Positions 33,655 through 42,441 of a DNA stretch of 64,000 nucleotides are shown here, in pieces (within the stretch, counting starts at the first letter, position 1; each line of letters begins with the position of its first letter). The notes below the pieces were generated by a model, which saw nothing but the letters and a program-made list of their open reading frames with translations, had not been told where the DNA came from and did not search any database. A program made the position numbers and the translations under genes. Source of the DNA: Alphaproteobacteria bacterium (GTDB lineage: Bacteria; Pseudomonadota; Alphaproteobacteria; Micavibrionales; Micavibrionaceae); NCBI GenBank assembly GCA_016699735.1, contig CP065008.1, positions 1,302,001-1,366,000 of the forward strand, written 5' to 3'.

Positions 33655-34362
33655 TTAGGCGTTGGCCGCCTTCTTGTCCTTTTCGGCTTCCGGATCGCGC
33701 AGAACGTACCCGCGGCCCCAGACGGTCTCGATATAGTTGCTGCCGTCCGTGGCCTCAGCCAGCTTCTTGCGAAGTTTGCAGATGAACACGTCGATGATCT
33801 TGACCTCCGGCTCATCCATCCCGCCATAAAGATGATTCAAGAACATCTCCTTGGTCAGGGTCGTACCCTTGCGAAGGGAGAGAAGCTCAAGAATACCGTA
33901 CTCTTTTCCGGTCAGGTGCAGCGGCTTTCCATCGGCTTCCACCGTGCGCGTATCGAGATTGACCTTAATTTTGCCAGTCTGGATCAGGCTCTGCGAATGA
34001 CCCTGCGAACGCCGGACGATGGCTTGAATCCGGGCGACCAGTTCGCGTTTGTCGAACGGCTTGGTCAGATAATCATCGGCCCCGAAGCCCAGCCCCTTGA
34101 TCTTGTTATCCAGTTCTGTAAGTCCGGAAAGGATCAAAATAGGGGTTTCCACCTTGGAGGCGCGGAGTTGCTTCAGCACCTCATATCCGTCCATATCCGG
34201 CAGCATCAGGTCGAGAATGATGATGTCGTAATCGTAGATTTTCCCGATCTCCAAGCCGTCTTCGCCCAGATCGGTCGTATCCACGATATAGCCTTCGGAC
34301 TTGAGCATCAGCTCAATGCTCTTGGCGGTTGAGGTGTCATCTTCGACGAGCAATACACGCAT
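33655..34362 (-). CDS. ctrA: Cell-cycle response regulator CtrA
   Basis: CtrA is the alphaproteobacterial master regulator that binds TTAA-N7-TTAA sites to control cell cycle, flagellar and chemotaxis genes. The 235-residue protein has a receiver domain with Asp8, Asp9 and phospho-acceptor Asp51 (IIILDLMLPDMDGYEVLKQL) and Lys near TKPF, followed by an OmpR-type winged helix whose NHLYGGMDEPEVKIIDVFIC matches CtrA exactly in style. Its C-terminus ends KKAANA; the two-Ala tail is the ClpXP recognition end in Caulobacter CtrA (NAA or similar). It is divergent from fliI. Confidence 0.94.
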   Translation of the reverse strand: MRVLLVEDDTSTAKSIELMLKSEGYIVDTTDLGEDGLEIGKIYDYDIIILDLMLPDMDGYEVLKQLRASKVETPILILSGLTELDNKIKGLGFGADDYLTKPFDKRELVARIQAIVRRSQGHSQSLIQTGKIKVNLDTRTVEADGKPLHLTGKEYGILELLSLRKGTTLTKEMFLNHLYGGMDEPEVKIIDVFICKLRKKLAEATDGSNYIETVWGRGYVLRDPEAEKDKKAANA

Positions 34363-34415
34363 ATGAAAAATCCCCTGATACTGAAAAGGTGCAAGATATA
34401 AAGTGGCTCACTTTA

Positions 34416-34439
34416 TTAACAAATATCTTAACAAATATT
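34416..34439. promoter_or_regulatory. Tandem 12-bp repeats upstream of ctrA
   Basis: TTAACAAATATC is immediately followed by TTAACAAATATT and AA, 54 bases upstream of the ctrA start. The spacing makes TTAA-N8-TTAA, one base longer than the CtrA consensus, and a second TTAA follows after N8. CtrA is known to autoregulate in its relatives. The rest of the ctrA-fliI gap (to 34613) is AT-rich and holds a DnaA-box-like CTATCCACA at 34551-34559. Confidence 0.5.
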
Positions 34440-34613
34440 AAAGACAGCGACAAATCCTTTCCGCACCTTATTAACTATTAAATTTTTTTTATAAGCATAT
34501 GATAAAAAACAATAATGTTTAATTTCCCTTTCGCTCGGAAGGCTGGTAAACTATCCACAGCGAAAAACGCATTTTCTTGAAACAATCACCCCTTTTTATC
34601 GTAAACTCACCTG

Positions 34614-35945
34614 ATGGACAGGCTGGCGGAACAGGCCATAACGGCGATTGACAGACTCCCGACCGTGGAATTTTACGGTCAGGTGACCAAGATTCTCGGC
34701 CTTTTGGTGGAAATCGCCGGGGTCAGCGACCGCCTGACCGTTGGCTCGGTCGTGCATCTCTGTCCAAGGAAAGACAGGAGAATCCCCTGTGAGGTCATCG
34801 GCTTTCGTGAAAAACAGGCGCTTTTGATGCCGTTCGGCACGCTGGACGGTATCGGGCTGGGGTGTAAGGCAGTAATTCAGGCTCAGGAACCCGTGGTCAA
34901 CCCCGGCGAAGCTTGGCTCGGGCGCGTCCTGAACGGTTTGGCCGAACCCATAGATGGAAAGGGGTTTCTCCCGCAGGGATCAGCCCCTGTCCCGCTCCGC
35001 AACCGCCCGCCCGTGGCCCATGCAAGACAAAGGCTCGGCCCGCAACTCGATCTCGGCGTTCGGGCCGTGAACAGTTTTCTCCCGCTCCGGCAGGGGCAAA
35101 GGATGGGGATTTTCTCCGGCTCCGGCGTGGGAAAGTCGGTCCTTCTGTCCATGATGGCGCGATACACCGCCGCCGATGTCTCGGTCATCGGGCTGGTCGG
35201 CGAAAGGGGCAGGGAGGTACAGGAATTTCTCGACGACGATCTGGGGCCGGACGGTCTGGCGCGTTCCGTTGTGATCGTGGCGACGGGCGATGAACCCGCT
35301 CTGATGCGCCGTCAGGCCGCGTATCTGACGCTTTCGGTGGCCGAATATTTCCGCGATCAGGGCAAACAGGTGCTGTGCCTGATCGACTCGGTCACGCGCT
35401 TTGCGATGGCCCAGCGCGAAATTGGTCTCTCAGCGGGCGAACCGCCGACCTCGAAGGGCTATCCGCCCACCACCTTCGGAGAACTGGCCCGCCTTCTGGA
35501 GCGGGCAGGAGCAGGACCGCAGGGGCAGGGGTTTATTACAGGCCTGTTTTCCGTTTTGGTCGAGGGGGATGATTATAACGAGCCGATTTCCGACGCCGCC
35601 CGGGGGATTCTCGACGGCCATATCGTCATGGACCGTAAGATCGCCGACCGGGGCCGCTATCCGGCCATCGACATTCTGAAATCTATCTCCCGCTCCATGC
35701 CCAACGTCTTTAGCGACTGGCAGAACGGCGTGGTCCGCAAGGCCAAGCAGGTGATCACGGTCTATGAGGACATGGCTGAACTGATCCGCCTCGGTGCATA
35801 CAGGCGCGGCACCGACCCCGCCGTAGACGAGGCGATCCGTCTCTATCCGCAGCTTGAAAATTTTCTCTCGCAGAACAAGGACGACTCTGCGACCATAGAG
35901 GACAGCTTTAACAGGCTGGCCGCCATTCTCGGCATGAACGCATAA
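34614..35945 (+). CDS. fliI: Flagellar export ATPase FliI
   Basis: FliI is the hexameric ATPase of the flagellar type III export apparatus at the cytoplasmic face of the basal body. The 443-residue protein shows the Walker A GIFSGSGVGKS (about residues 163-173), GERGREVQEF, the Walker B strand VLCLIDSVTR near 262, and the REIGLSAGEPPTSKGYPPTTF segment split around 272-292. It opens a plus-strand run and is terminated by a hairpin just after its stop. Start ATG at 34614. Confidence 0.96.
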   Translation: MDRLAEQAITAIDRLPTVEFYGQVTKILGLLVEIAGVSDRLTVGSVVHLCPRKDRRIPCEVIGFREKQALLMPFGTLDGIGLGCKAVIQAQEPVVNPGEAWLGRVLNGLAEPIDGKGFLPQGSAPVPLRNRPPVAHARQRLGPQLDLGVRAVNSFLPLRQGQRMGIFSGSGVGKSVLLSMMARYTAADVSVIGLVGERGREVQEFLDDDLGPDGLARSVVIVATGDEPALMRRQAAYLTLSVAEYFRDQGKQVLCLIDSVTRFAMAQREIGLSAGEPPTSKGYPPTTFGELARLLERAGAGPQGQGFITGLFSVLVEGDDYNEPISDAARGILDGHIVMDRKIADRGRYPAIDILKSISRSMPNVFSDWQNGVVRKAKQVITVYEDMAELIRLGAYRRGTDPAVDEAIRLYPQLENFLSQNKDDSATIEDSFNRLAAILGMNA

Positions 35946-35950
35946 AAAAA

Positions 35951-35974
35951 ACCGGAGCCTTGCTCCGGTTTCTT
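35951..35974 (+). terminator. Intrinsic terminator after fliI
   Basis: ACCGGAGC and GCTCCGGT (35951-35958, 35962-35969) form an 8-bp stem with a 3-base loop, followed by TTCTT. A run of A residues on its left means it could also act on the minus-strand gene that ends at 36004. Confidence 0.85.
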
Positions 35975-36003
35975 CAATACATAAAAAGAAAGAGTTATGA
36001 AAT

Positions 36004-36531
36004 TTATTCGGCCCGCCACTTTTTCTTTCTCGGCCCAAGCCCGCCCTGCTGCTGCGCGGCGCGCTTCTCCTTAAAAGCTTTACGCTTTTCCTTGATCTGC
36101 GCTTTCTTCTCCTCGGGCAAGGCATCATATTTGGCCTTGGCGGTCTGGACCTTGGCGCGGCGCTCATCGGCTTTGACCTTTTGTTCCGGGGTCAGAGTCT
36201 CATAGCGCTTCGCGGCGGCTTCCTCGATCGCGGCTTTTTTCTCTTCGGGTGAAAGGCTCTGGAAATTGGCTTTCTTTTCCTTAACCTCGTTGAGAACCGC
36301 CTCCTGCTCTTCAGGAGACAGGGAGTCAAAGTGATCTTTTTTCTCCTTGAGTTTAGCCTTCCGGGCGTCAAACGCCTCCTTCTGCTCATCGGTCATATTA
36401 TCGTATTTTTCCTGAATGCGGGGATGCGTGGACGCCGTATCCGCCACCTCCTCAGCAAAGGCGGCACCGGAAAGGCAGTGGATGCAAGTAACTGTTAAAC
36501 AAAGGAAAAAAATCTTGATAAAATGGCTCAT
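36004..36531 (-). CDS. Exported charged-repeat protein
   Basis: A 175-residue protein with a signal peptide (MSHFIKIFFLCLTVTCIHCL, cleavage near AAFAEE). The mature part is four or five degenerate repeats of about 25-30 residues, each opening with a turn such as LSPEEQEA, LSPEEKKA, LTPEQKVK or LPEEKKAQ and continuing as a Lys/Glu-rich helix. It resembles DUF3106-type periplasmic proteins. ATG at 36531 is preferred over the GTG at 36546. The gene faces fliI across the shared terminator. Its function is unknown. Confidence 0.7.
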   Translation of the reverse strand: MSHFIKIFFLCLTVTCIHCLSGAAFAEEVADTASTHPRIQEKYDNMTDEQKEAFDARKAKLKEKKDHFDSLSPEEQEAVLNEVKEKKANFQSLSPEEKKAAIEEAAAKRYETLTPEQKVKADERRAKVQTAKAKYDALPEEKKAQIKEKRKAFKEKRAAQQQGGLGPRKKKWRAE

Positions 36532-36633
36532 GTCCGAAACTCTCACTATTTTATGGCACTATCCTTCCTATCGTGCCATTTTTATATAAATAAAAGATTT
36601 CAGGTATGTAATTTTTTGTAAACAGGGTGGGGC

Positions 36634-37332
36634 GTGTCGGTCAGGTTAAAAGATTTCACTACCAATGACCAGCGCATGACGGCGCTGATGGCGCTTCCGG
36701 GCTCCTCTTATATCCCGGACGCGGCGGAGATCTTTAACCCGAAGCAAACCGCGGAGATCGGCCTGAATTTTGCTGGAGTGACGATGCCGCAAAGCTGTTA
36801 TCCGGCGCTGGGCACGATGGGCCTGACCTCCAGCATGGCGGTCATCGCGCATAACCCGGTGACGCAGGCGACGGGCTTAGCGCATCTCACGCACGAGGGA
36901 CGCCTGGAGGCGCTCTCGGCCACGGGGGAGGAGGCGCTCCGTGAGATGCTCACCAAAGTCGGCGGAGAAAATATTGGGATCCGCCTCGTCGGCCCGCAGT
37001 TGCGCGGCCCCGTGGTCGATGGCTTTATCAATAACGTCCTTGATATTCTAAGCGAGTACGATGCAGATATCCTGAGCGCCGACTTCCGCGGCAAGGAAAG
37101 CCCGCACAGCATCGCCGTCCATGCCGGAAAGTGGGAGGAGGGGCTTGTCCGGGGTTCTGTGAACGTTTTTAGTCACGCCGTGAAAGGCACAAAAGGTGCG
37201 GATATGAAACGCCGCCGCTCCGAGACCGTCTCGCTGGCCGGAATGGTGCGCCTCGAGCACAAGAATGACACCAGGATTGTCTATTACGGTGAAGACGCGC
37301 TACAATCGGCTCCTGAACCTGTGCTTCCCTAA
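36634..37332 (+). CDS. Unknown protein with faint CheD-like segment
   Basis: A 232-residue protein starting at GTG (36634) after a GGGTGGGG ribosome site. Residues 62-95 read LGTMGLTSSMAVIAHN followed by TQATGLAHLTHEG, which loosely resembles the GSCV...GGLAH region of CheD, the chemoreceptor glutamine deamidase, but the catalytic Cys is Ser here. A later DADILSADFRG could be a strand-turn region. The gene sits six bases before fliJ reading the same way. I do not assign a function; the CheD resemblance is weak and may be chance. Confidence 0.6.
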   Translation: MSVRLKDFTTNDQRMTALMALPGSSYIPDAAEIFNPKQTAEIGLNFAGVTMPQSCYPALGTMGLTSSMAVIAHNPVTQATGLAHLTHEGRLEALSATGEEALREMLTKVGGENIGIRLVGPQLRGPVVDGFINNVLDILSEYDADILSADFRGKESPHSIAVHAGKWEEGLVRGSVNVFSHAVKGTKGADMKRRRSETVSLAGMVRLEHKNDTRIVYYGEDALQSAPEPVLP

Positions 37333-37350
37333 ACTTCCTTGCTTTATACC

Positions 37351-37779
37351 ATGGCCAATCTCAAACCCCTGATCCGCGTCCGCAAGCACGCGATCGAACA
37401 GAAGCAGAAATACCTCGCCGGCCTCTATCGGGAGGCGGAGGAGCATGAGCGCCAGAAACAAAAGCTGATCGACGAATTCGCGCACGAACGCAAAACCATA
37501 CAGGAAATGGGCGCGGATATGCTGAGCTTCTTCGGCGCTTACTCCAAGGCCGTCGAGAAAAAGCGCGAGCAGATCGACGCTGCGATTACAAAACTCGAAA
37601 CCCGAATTGTCATCGCACAGGATGATATGCGGCAGGCTTACGCCGATTTGCGCCGGATCGAGATTGTTCAGGAAAAGCGCGACCGTGACGCGGCGCAAGC
37701 TTTGGCCAAAAAGGAATCGCAGGAGCTGGATGAAATCGGCATCACCCGCTTTCTCGCGCAGGCCGAGGAAGCCCGCTAG
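37351..37779 (+). CDS. fliJ: Flagellar export chaperone FliJ
   Basis: FliJ is a small coiled-coil protein that stimulates FliI and escorts export chaperones. The 142-residue protein is nearly all helical with heptad pattern, starting LKPLIRVRKHAIEQKQKYLA and ending with RDRDAAQALAKKESQELDEI split. ATG at 37351 is preferred over the upstream in-frame TTG at 37339. Neither has a clear ribosome site. Its neighbour fliI and the length match the family, although sequence identity in FliJ is always low. Confidence 0.8.
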   Translation: MANLKPLIRVRKHAIEQKQKYLAGLYREAEEHERQKQKLIDEFAHERKTIQEMGADMLSFFGAYSKAVEKKREQIDAAITKLETRIVIAQDDMRQAYADLRRIEIVQEKRDRDAAQALAKKESQELDEIGITRFLAQAEEAR

Positions 37780-37785
37780 CCCCGC

Positions 37786-39588
37786 TTAGTAATTCGCGGA
37801 AAACGAATAGGCTTTATCCGCCTGTACCGTGACCCACTGATCCGCCCCCGTCTGGAAAATCAGACCGCCCGTAAGCGAAACCTCCGCCAGCGCCTCGGTG
37901 AACAATCCGCGCATCTCCTGTTCCATCGCTTTTGAAAACGCCTGCTCGGTCCGCAGGATCAAATCGAACCGCTTCGCACCCTTGAGATAAAGCGCATCCA
38001 TCTGGATTTTCCCCATCCGGCTGAGATCGAGATTGATGATGAAACGCGTACTGCCCTTCTCACCGTTTTGTCCGCTGCGGGAATCCTGATCCTGCCGATA
38101 AAAGACCGGAACCTTCAGCAACTGGTTCTGCCAGTAAAGCGGCAGGCTCAAGGCCTTCCAATCCTGCCCCACGGGCTCGGACGCCGCTCGGGAAAGGCCG
38201 GACATTTCTTGAGAGAAGCGCGAAAGCACATCGCCGCGCCCCGAACGACGCAGGGCATCGACCGCCTTCCCGCCAAGCCATCCTTCGACATCGCCCGCCC
38301 GCACAGCGGCGATGAAGAACAGCGCCGTAGGCGCAAGATTCTGCGGATTCGAAGGGCTAGGCAGCATATTGACGAACGCCTGCGCGGCTTGCGGCGCAAC
38401 CTGCGGCAGGATCGTCAGCATCTCCTGCAACACGGGCCACGTCTCCGCAGCAAGAGTAAAAAGGGGCGCAGCAGGCGCTAGCAGGGTCGTTAAAAGCGCC
38501 GAAGGCGCGTTCACGGGCGAAAGGGAAATCTGCGTTCCTTGCGGAGGTATTACGGGAATATCAAGAAGCGCAAAGGTCTGCGGCGCTGCACCGGCCGGAA
38601 AAATGATTTGCACCGCCAGCGCCGCCTTGTCAGCGATAGGGCCAAGGACAACCGCCAGCGCATCCCCCGCCCGCAGCGGAGAGATAAGCCCGGAAACTTC
38701 AGAGCGTTGCGGGTCATCGAGGAAAAACAGCGCCGAGGATTCGGTTTGGGTAATACGAAATGTCAGACTCTCAGGGAGGGGCGGAGCCTCGAATGAGAGC
38801 CGAAAATCCGCAACCGGAACCTGCAAACTTGAAGGCGTTAGCAGAAGCAGACTCTTGGTGATGCGCGTAAGGGCAGGTTCCAGCGTAGAGGCAGCGGGAA
38901 GGCTCCCCCCCGGAAGGGAAAAACGCTCTGGCGTTCCCAAAGAAACAGGCAAAGGAAAAAACGCCTCGGGTTTGAGGACGCCATTCAGACCCGCCCCTGA
39001 CACGGTCAGCGATTTTAAAAGCTCAAAAATCTCCTGCTCGGCAACCTGCACGGTCTTACGGGCGGAAAACGCGGCGCTGTCCAGACTCGTCTGAACAATG
39101 TCAGGCTCAACAGGAAGAATTCGAACAGCCTCCGGGTCGGAAACCGCTACGGCCCGCACGATCCGGTCACGCAGAACCTCCGGCGAATAAGCTTGCTCAT
39201 TTGCGGGCGCGGTCTGAGGTCTCTCCAAACGCACTTCAATTTCGGTCTGCGATGTGCGCGGGATATCGCGCTCAGGCGGGGCAGGGCGCAGATCGGCAGT
39301 GCGCGGCGGGCGTCCGGGTGGAACGCGGATTTCAACCCGCTCCCCTTTTTCGAGATTGAGCGGACGGTCGCTCTCAACGCTCACCTCGCCCTGATCGGTG
39401 AGAATCCGCACCGCACTATCGCCCTCTCTGCGGATCACTTCCCCGCGCAGGATCGCGGCCTTCTGCACATCGTACAACCGCTCAGGGAGGGAGACGATCC
39501 GCACGCTGCGGCTGTCCTCCGGCACGTTCACGCGCAGCGTCGGCTCAACGGCGGAGGGCGGAACACGGGGAATGCGGGAATCAGCCAT
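37786..39588 (-). CDS. FliK-like flagellar hook-length control protein, large
   Basis: A 600-residue protein. Residues 1-440 are Pro/Ala/Ser-rich and variable, as in FliK N-termini, and the C-terminal 120 residues read FIINLDLSRMGKIQMDALYLK then RFDLILRTEQAFSKAM, close to the hook-length control C-terminal domain (strand LDLxxLGxV). A second, truncated FliK is at the window edge (63437 onward), so one of the two may have a different job, for instance in a shorter chimera. It converges on fliJ with 6 bases between. FliK assignment is by domain and composition. Confidence 0.65.
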   Translation of the reverse strand: MADSRIPRVPPSAVEPTLRVNVPEDSRSVRIVSLPERLYDVQKAAILRGEVIRREGDSAVRILTDQGEVSVESDRPLNLEKGERVEIRVPPGRPPRTADLRPAPPERDIPRTSQTEIEVRLERPQTAPANEQAYSPEVLRDRIVRAVAVSDPEAVRILPVEPDIVQTSLDSAAFSARKTVQVAEQEIFELLKSLTVSGAGLNGVLKPEAFFPLPVSLGTPERFSLPGGSLPAASTLEPALTRITKSLLLLTPSSLQVPVADFRLSFEAPPLPESLTFRITQTESSALFFLDDPQRSEVSGLISPLRAGDALAVVLGPIADKAALAVQIIFPAGAAPQTFALLDIPVIPPQGTQISLSPVNAPSALLTTLLAPAAPLFTLAAETWPVLQEMLTILPQVAPQAAQAFVNMLPSPSNPQNLAPTALFFIAAVRAGDVEGWLGGKAVDALRRSGRGDVLSRFSQEMSGLSRAASEPVGQDWKALSLPLYWQNQLLKVPVFYRQDQDSRSGQNGEKGSTRFIINLDLSRMGKIQMDALYLKGAKRFDLILRTEQAFSKAMEQEMRGLFTEALAEVSLTGGLIFQTGADQWVTVQADKAYSFSANY

Positions 39589-39676
39589 AACACAAGCTTA
39601 ACGCAGAAAGCCCACTCTTAGAAACAGAGATGGCAAAGGCTCTAATTTTAATATTAGTTAAAACGTAAGCGCCCTA

Positions 39677-40321
39677 TTACTTTGGTTTTCTAAATATATA
39701 GTAGATAAAATACGAAGATAACAAAGCCATTTGAGAAGCTATAGAAACAAAAAAAGTTAGGCCTAAGCCCACGAAAAACACCAATACATATGAATCATAT
39801 AAAGCGGTGTAGCCTGTCCGCTTTAAGAAGAATTGAGCTATGATGCTTGAATAAAAGACCACGGAAAGACTGGAAATAAACAACACAACTGCCGTAAAAA
39901 CCAGCAACCTTTTTTCGGGATAAGAAATTTTTTCCAAATTTTTTTCTCCCTTTTCGCGATGCCTTAAAGGATTGTGTTTGTTGTAATCAACGTTGTAATA
40001 AAAAAGAACTGAGTAGTAGAAAGTTACTATAAGAAATAAAATACCAAAGTAGTCAAAAAACTCCATGTAAGTATGTAGTAAGTAATTTTTCTCATTATTC
40101 AGTGGAAGAAAGTGACTGATTTCGTCAGGCCCAAGCATTACATATAGAGTGTAGCTAAAAACAAATACGGCTAACGAAAGCAGGCGCAGAATAAAGCCGA
40201 GCCTGTAAATAATGTAATCGTCATCCTCATGGATCATTTCTTGCTTTCGAATGTTTCCTATATTCAAGACTGATCGGTCGTAAACGCGTTTCTCTATCGG
40301 CGGCAATGAAAACAAAGGCAT
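39677..40321 (-). CDS. AT-rich membrane protein of unknown function
   Basis: A 214-residue protein with about four hydrophobic spans (near residues 42-62, 87-108, 140-163 and 178-206) and a charged loop between spans two and three. It is much more AT-rich than the flagellar genes on both sides. No family is recognised. It lies just downstream of the flhF-flhG terminator. Likely recent acquisition, inferred from composition. Confidence 0.7.
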   Translation of the reverse strand: MPLFSLPPIEKRVYDRSVLNIGNIRKQEMIHEDDDYIIYRLGFILRLLSLAVFVFSYTLYVMLGPDEISHFLPLNNEKNYLLHTYMEFFDYFGILFLIVTFYYSVLFYYNVDYNKHNPLRHREKGEKNLEKISYPEKRLLVFTAVVLFISSLSVVFYSSIIAQFFLKRTGYTALYDSYVLVFFVGLGLTFFVSIASQMALLSSYFIYYIFRKPK

Positions 40322-40342
40322 CTTTGTCTTTCCTTTAAACTT

Positions 40343-40374
40343 AAAAAAAACGCCGCTAATTCCAAATACAGCGG
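40343..40374 (-). terminator. Intrinsic terminator after flhG
   Basis: CCGCT (40353-40357) and AGCGG (40370-40374) form a 5-bp stem with a 12-base loop; on the minus strand CG and then eight T residues follow (40350 to 40343). It ends the flhF-flhG transcription unit. Confidence 0.6.
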
Positions 40375-40401
40375 TTCCTTAAACATATACCATAAAAAAA
40401 A

Positions 40402-41238
40402 TCAGCCGCGGGCCGCTTTGAGCTTGGCCGCTTCGACCAGAACCGTCACCCGCTTGGCGATTTTCTCGACATCCATAGCGGCCTCGGCATTGGGCGTGCG
40501 GTTGAGGATAGGCGTCTGGCTGCGGATGCACTCTTTAACCCGCGCATCCTGCCGGATCAGGCCCATAAGCGGCGGCGATAGGCGCAGGAAATTCTCGCAG
40601 GCCTTCAGCAGGGTCTTATAGGTCTTCTCGCCCTCGCTGATGTTCGTCGCCATATTGATGACGATATTGATATTGCGCGAGACCCCTGCGGCAGCACCAA
40701 GCTTGATGAAGGCATAGGCGTCGGTCAGCGCCGTCGGTTCGTCCGTCGTCACGAGCAGGGTACAGGCCGAACTGGCCGAAAACAGCCGCACCGTGCGGTC
40801 CACACCGGCGCCAAGGTCGGCAATAACCACATCATACGTCGCAGCCACCTCAAGAAGCTGGTCGCGAAGAAGAGCAAGCCTCTGGCTGGGCAGCGCGGAC
40901 AGCGAAGCCTGCCCCGACCGCCCGGCGATAATATCAAACGAACCTTCCTCAAATCTTTGAATCACCTTGTCGAGGCCGAGCCGTCCGCGAATGACATCGT
41001 TCAGGTCGCGCTTGGGCATCAGGCCGAGCTGAACATCCACATTGGCAAGCCCGAGATCGCCGTCAAACAAAAGAACCTTCTTCCCACTCTTGGCCAGCGC
41101 ATGGGCAAGGGTAACGGAAAACCAAGTCTTGCCGACCCCGCCCTTGCCCGAGGCCACGGCGATCAGGTTATCGGCGCGCTTGATCGTCACGGGATGGGAC
41201 AGCGGCGATTGGGCGTCATCGGGCGTCATTTCGGTCAT
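40402..41238 (-). CDS. flhG: Flagellar number regulator FlhG (MinD-like ATPase)
   Basis: FlhG (FleN) is a membrane-associated MinD/ParA-type ATPase that limits flagellar number with FlhF. The 278-residue protein has the deviant Walker A ASGKGGVGKTWF (residues 29-40), LLFDGDLGLANVDVQLG and a conserved VVIADLGAG near residue 137. It overlaps flhF by four bases, the usual gene pair. Length matches the family. Confidence 0.93.
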   Translation of the reverse strand: MTEMTPDDAQSPLSHPVTIKRADNLIAVASGKGGVGKTWFSVTLAHALAKSGKKVLLFDGDLGLANVDVQLGLMPKRDLNDVIRGRLGLDKVIQRFEEGSFDIIAGRSGQASLSALPSQRLALLRDQLLEVAATYDVVIADLGAGVDRTVRLFSASSACTLLVTTDEPTALTDAYAFIKLGAAAGVSRNINIVINMATNISEGEKTYKTLLKACENFLRLSPPLMGLIRQDARVKECIRSQTPILNRTPNAEAAMDVEKIAKRVTVLVEAAKLKAARG

Positions 41239-42266
41239 GTCCGTTTCCCTGACTCCGGAGTGGGTTTAAGGATGCGCCTTGTACGCGTGTCACGAAACGC
41301 ACTGGGCATCAACAATCTAGATAACGTTTTTGGATTGAGCGGCGCAAGCCCCTGCGCGACCATCGCGGTGTGGCTGTAATCGCTCAAAGACAAGGAGCCG
41401 TGGTGCGCCGCGGCCAGTATTCCGCCCAGTCTGCGGGCGATATCAATTCTTGTGGGTAACACTTCCCCCACGCCGATGGCGGCAAAAACACGGGCCATCT
41501 CTCCGGATTCATCCGCATCGATTCCCCCCGGCAGGGCAAGAACGGGCCGCGCCTGCACGGACAGGATCAGGCGGGCAAGAACCTTGACGTCCTCCGGCTG
41601 GAACGGGTTCAGGCCGGAGGTATCCACAACAATCTGATCGTGCGTTTCCGCCATCCGGTCGATCAGGGTTTTCAGTTCACCGACATTGGCGGCTTTTTGC
41701 AGCTTGATATCCAGCAGCCGCGTGAAAGCCTCAAGCTGCTCGACACCGCCGGCGCGCACGGTATCCGTAGAGATCACGCCGATATTCAGGCCGTTCATAG
41801 CCCCCCGCGCCGCCAGCTTGGCCACAGCGAGAGTCTTACCTGACCCCGGCGGCCCGACCAGCATCAGCGGTTTTTTGACCGAAGCGATGGGCAGAGGCTT
41901 GAAGGTAAACAAATGCTCGACCGCGGCGATCAGCGCCACTCCCGGCTCGTCCAGCCCCATGACGCTGGCGCAGGACACGACCTGATCGATGATCTCGTCG
42001 GGGACGGCATGGCGCAGCATGGCCTCCGTCAGTTTTTCGACCACAGCCCCGCTTTCCATCTCGCGGTCGTATTGCAGCCATTCCTCTTTTTCTGAAAGCC
42101 CGCGGGGGCCGATCTCAAAGGCCGGCTCGACGGCGGCGGTCACCCGCACGGCCTTGCCTCCGGCTTCTTCCTTGGTGGCCACGATGATAGCCTCTTCGCC
42201 CAGAGCCTTACGAACCATTTGCATCGCTTCTGTCATGGTGGTGGCGGTAAACGTCTTTAAACGCAT
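41235..42266 (-). CDS. flhF: Flagellar placement GTPase FlhF
   Basis: FlhF is an SRP-type GTPase that sets the site of polar flagella. The 343-residue protein starts MRLKTFTATTMTEAMQMVRK, as FlhF does, and has LMLVGPPGSGKTLAVAKLAAR (about residues 130-150), VISTDTVRAGGVEQL and VDTSGLNPF. Its B-domain is shorter than in Bacillus or Pseudomonas, common in alphaproteobacteria. It starts a two-gene unit with flhG. Confidence 0.93.
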   Translation of the reverse strand: MRLKTFTATTMTEAMQMVRKALGEEAIIVATKEEAGGKAVRVTAAVEPAFEIGPRGLSEKEEWLQYDREMESGAVVEKLTEAMLRHAVPDEIIDQVVSCASVMGLDEPGVALIAAVEHLFTFKPLPIASVKKPLMLVGPPGSGKTLAVAKLAARGAMNGLNIGVISTDTVRAGGVEQLEAFTRLLDIKLQKAANVGELKTLIDRMAETHDQIVVDTSGLNPFQPEDVKVLARLILSVQARPVLALPGGIDADESGEMARVFAAIGVGEVLPTRIDIARRLGGILAAAHHGSLSLSDYSHTAMVAQGLAPLNPKTLSRLLMPSAFRDTRTRRILKPTPESGKRT

Positions 42267-42441
42267 GGAAAATCAGCTGCGAATCACTCGTTAAGTATAA
42301 ATTGTCCCGAATCGGATGGCCAGAGTATAAACCTAAAAATTCCGCCCTTCACCCAAATTATCGCAACTCATTAGGGAAGGATTTTTTTGTCGGGATCGTT
42401 TTTCTAGGGTAAAATGGGAGAAACCGAAGGGGAACAGTCAG

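Noticed and set aside
34363..34613. Replication origin in the ctrA-fliI gap
   Set aside because: Only one imperfect DnaA box and no cluster, and the usual neighbours of alphaproteobacterial origins are absent. A promoter region explains it better.
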